From positions 1-23,969 of the forward strand of contig JAUYSF010000015.1 in NCBI GenBank assembly GCA_030696435.1: a stretch of 23,969 nucleotides of DNA. Reading direction: 5' to 3'. Position 1 is the stretch's first letter, and every line of letters begins with the position of its first letter. The translations under genes and the position numbers were made by a program. Below, piece after piece: positions 22,408-23,969 of this stretch. The notes below the pieces were generated by a model, which was given only the letters and a program-made list of their open reading frames with translations, was not told the DNA's origin and searched no databases. The DNA is from Desulfoprunum sp. (GTDB lineage Bacteria > Desulfobacterota > Desulfobulbia > Desulfobulbales > Desulfocapsaceae).

Positions 22408-23315
22408 TGCGATGTTATCTCTTTAGGACCCTCCATCTCAGCCTTGGGGCTGGAGATAGATTGGATGATACGAAAAGTGGCTTGGTTTTTTTGTGTGTGC
22501 GTTTTTTTGACACGGAGGACATCTCCGGTCTCAACAAAAAGATCAAGGCGCTCTTCCTCCTCGACGAATGTCAGTCTATCGAATTGCGGGACTCACAGAT
22601 TGTCTTTGAATTCACCAAAGACCAGGATGTCGCTGTCCCCCATACCTGGCTGCAGGCCTCTCTGGCAATGCCTGCGAGACTAACCTTGCGGATTCGGGAT
22701 GATCTGTCGGCTCCAGAACCGCCGGGCTCTCCCGCCGCAGAAAAAGATCCGGCAAACAGAGCCATCGTCTTTTCGGTGGAGGAGGGCTATTTGCAGGTTC
22801 ATTTTTCCTTTCTCCTCAAGTTCTTCGGCGGCAAACTACGCGATGCTGACGGAAGCGAACTGATCTACCTGATAAATGACAGTCAGAAGACTTCACGCCT
22901 GCAGCTGATCGAGTTGACGCCATTGGGAGACAGCTCGCTGAAAATCGCCAAATTGCAGACGGACGAGAAAAAACCGGGGATACTGTGGATTGATATCCTG
23001 CATGCCGATTTCCCTGGCGCACACGATATCGGCATTTCGGAGAAGACGGTTTCCTTTCTCGGTACAGAGGTAGAGCTGATGCCCGACCAGCTGATCCGCA
23101 TCGGCGGCGAAGCACCCCAGAAAAACGTCGAAGCCTGGAACTGGTTTACACACAACATCAAACTTTTTCGGGAATTTGCCCAGACCGGGAAACTGGCGAC
23201 ACGTATCGACTATTCCCGCAACTTCGGCTATTATTTCGAAGAGCGCAAGATTGTTATGACTATGGGTTTTCAGGCCTCGGCCCTTCGACTCCGCTCAGCC
23301 ACCGCCGGTCCCTGA
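22407..23315 (+). CDS. Unrecognised cytoplasmic protein, 302 residues
   Basis: I do not recognise a family. The start ATG 22407 is preferred because AGGAG precedes it at 22399-22403, though the 3-base spacing is short; the frame runs open further upstream across parD, so the true start is uncertain (ATG 22371 is another option). There is no signal peptide or membrane helix. A mix of strands and helices is suggested, for example GLVFLCVRFFDTEDISGLNKKIKALFLL and later SRLQLIELTPLGDSSLKIAKLQ. The last residues (near SALRLRSATAGP) are encoded by a repetitive inverted repeat, so the native C-terminus was probably altered. It converges with, and overlaps by 46 bases, the hybrid kinase gene. It could have been cut off from an upstream promoter by insertion of parDE. 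Confidence 0.6.
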   Translation: MRCYLFRTLHLSLGAGDRLDDTKSGLVFLCVRFFDTEDISGLNKKIKALFLLDECQSIELRDSQIVFEFTKDQDVAVPHTWLQASLAMPARLTLRIRDDLSAPEPPGSPAAEKDPANRAIVFSVEEGYLQVHFSFLLKFFGGKLRDADGSELIYLINDSQKTSRLQLIELTPLGDSSLKIAKLQTDEKKPGILWIDILHADFPGAHDIGISEKTVSFLGTEVELMPDQLIRIGGEAPQKNVEAWNWFTHNIKLFREFAQTGKLATRIDYSRNFGYYFEERKIVMTMGFQASALRLRSATAGP

Positions 23316-23969
23316 GCGGAGTCGAAGGGCGCCAAGGCCTTATGGACCGCCTCACTGATCTTTACAAGCGTATAAGGTTTTGCGACATATTGACTAATTC
23401 CCAACCTGCGTGCCTCCTCGATCCGCTCTGATTGCGAATAACCGCTGACGATAATGGCCTTCTGCTCTGGCCGGAACTCGCGAATTCTCTTATATGTTTC
23501 CAGGCCGTCGATGCCGGGCGGCATGATCATATCCAGCATGATCAGATCGCACGGGCATTCTCGCAGACAGCGGATTGCCGCCTCACCGCTGTCTGCCGAG
23601 GTAACGGCATAGCCAAGATGAGTCAGGATCTCGGAGGCAATCTGCCGCTGGTTTTCAATGTCATCAACAACCAAGACGGACTGGCCGCGTCCCCTCAGAG
23701 GTTCCTTCGCCTGACCGCCGGGCCTTTGTTCTGCGAGGCCGCCTTGCAGAGGAAGATAAATATGGAAGGTTGTGCCCTTGCCCTCGGTACTGTCGACAGT
23801 GATGAACCCCTTGTGATCCACCACTGTGCCCCAGACGATCGCAAGGCCCAGTCCCGTACCACTACGACCTATCTTTTTCCGGGAAAAGAACGGATCAAAG
23901 ATCTGCTCCTGGAATTTCTCAGGGATACCTATGCCGTTATCGGAAACGGTCAGCCTGACATAGTCGCCC
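23270..23969 (-). CDS. Hybrid histidine kinase, HATPase end plus receiver; 5' part outside window
   Basis: Partial: the frame is open to the window edge. The visible 232 residues start in the ATPase domain (G1 SDNGIGIPEKF, F-box FDPFFSRKK, G2 GTGLGLAIV) and end with a receiver (VLVVDDIENQRQIASEIL ... MLDMIMPPGIDG) whose phospho-acceptor Asp is at 23531-23533; SGYSQSERI and VAKPYTLVKI supply the conserved Ser and Lys. This is the PAS/HisKA/HATPase/Rec layout common in Desulfobacterota; sensory and HisKA parts lie to the right. The last residues (FDSAQGPAVAERSRRAEA) come from an inverted repeat, a tail often seen where that repeat has run into a gene end. Confidence 0.92.
   Translation of the reverse strand, partial: GDYVRLTVSDNGIGIPEKFQEQIFDPFFSRKKIGRSGTGLGLAIVWGTVVDHKGFITVDSTEGKGTTFHIYLPLQGGLAEQRPGGQAKEPLRGRGQSVLVVDDIENQRQIASEILTHLGYAVTSADSGEAAIRCLRECPCDLIMLDMIMPPGIDGLETYKRIREFRPEQKAIIVSGYSQSERIEEARRLGISQYVAKPYTLVKISEAVHKALAPFDSAQGPAVAERSRRAEA
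23280..23330. repeat. REP-like perfect inverted repeat spanning two convergent gene ends
   Basis: The arms are 19 bases each with no mismatch: 23280-23298 (GCCCTTCGACTCCGCTCAG) and 23312-23330, separated by 13 bases. The plus-strand gene stops inside it at 23315, and the minus-strand kinase reads right through it to 23270. The CTTCGACTCCGCTCAG family recurs in many unrelated bacterial genomes as a dispersed palindrome. It could act as a two-way, T-run-free terminator. Confidence 0.85.

Overview
The window looks like part of the chromosome of a Gram-negative, probably sulfate- or sulfur-reducing member of the Desulfobacterota (Desulfobulbales-like). The basis is protein style: a Wsp/ACF-type chemosensory cluster with a CheA-receiver fusion, a small siroheme/[4Fe-4S] sulfite-reductase-like protein of the Desulfovibrio low-molecular-weight type, and several receiver/hybrid kinases. 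This assignment is inference; no rRNA, tRNA or other marker gene lies in the window.

Layout. (1) 1-5028, plus strand: the 3' part of a chemosensory operon, with a CheA-receiver fusion cut by the window edge, CheB overlapping it by 4 bases, and a Rec-HisKA-HATPase-Rec hybrid kinase. (2) 5029-5480: a non-coding gap holding an ATCGNN hexanucleotide inverted repeat and a weak promoter candidate. (3) 5481-9742, plus strand: a siroheme protein, a TIM-barrel (AP endonuclease 2 fold) protein, a MotB/OmpA-like protein followed by a MotA-like protein (reverse of the usual order), and a small exported BamE/SmpA-like protein. (4) 9865-10965, minus strand: a membrane acyltransferase.

(5) 11162-12921 is accessory DNA: a truncated IS3-family orfB with its right end, then a three-gene toxin-antitoxin operon (XRE regulator, short Phd/YefM-like antitoxin, YoeB toxin with all catalytic residues), followed by a pair of inverted sites that closely resemble XerC/XerD (dif/pdif) sites or the two halves of an integron attC. 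(6) 13009-20751, minus strand: a polymorphic-toxin island. It contains a 1374-residue secreted RHS protein with an unrecognised C-terminal toxin module, a putative immunity gene, a displaced second RHS tip with a different C-terminal module, and a second small membrane protein as its likely immunity partner. Upstream is a broken gene with three 255-residue tandem repeats, inactivated by an amber codon in the signal peptide and a one-base deletion. (7) 21082-22385, minus strand: a frameshifted hicB and an intact parDE pair with a clear promoter/operator. (8) 22407-23969: an unrecognised plus-strand gene converging on the 3' part of another hybrid histidine kinase; both C-terminal tails are encoded by one 51-base inverted repeat.

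The most interesting parts are the dif/attC-like pair next to the YoeB operon, the division of labour suggested by an antitoxin that lacks its DNA-binding half beside a separate XRE regulator, and the orphan RHS tip array with two unrecognised toxin modules. All family names come from reading motifs; no database search was possible.
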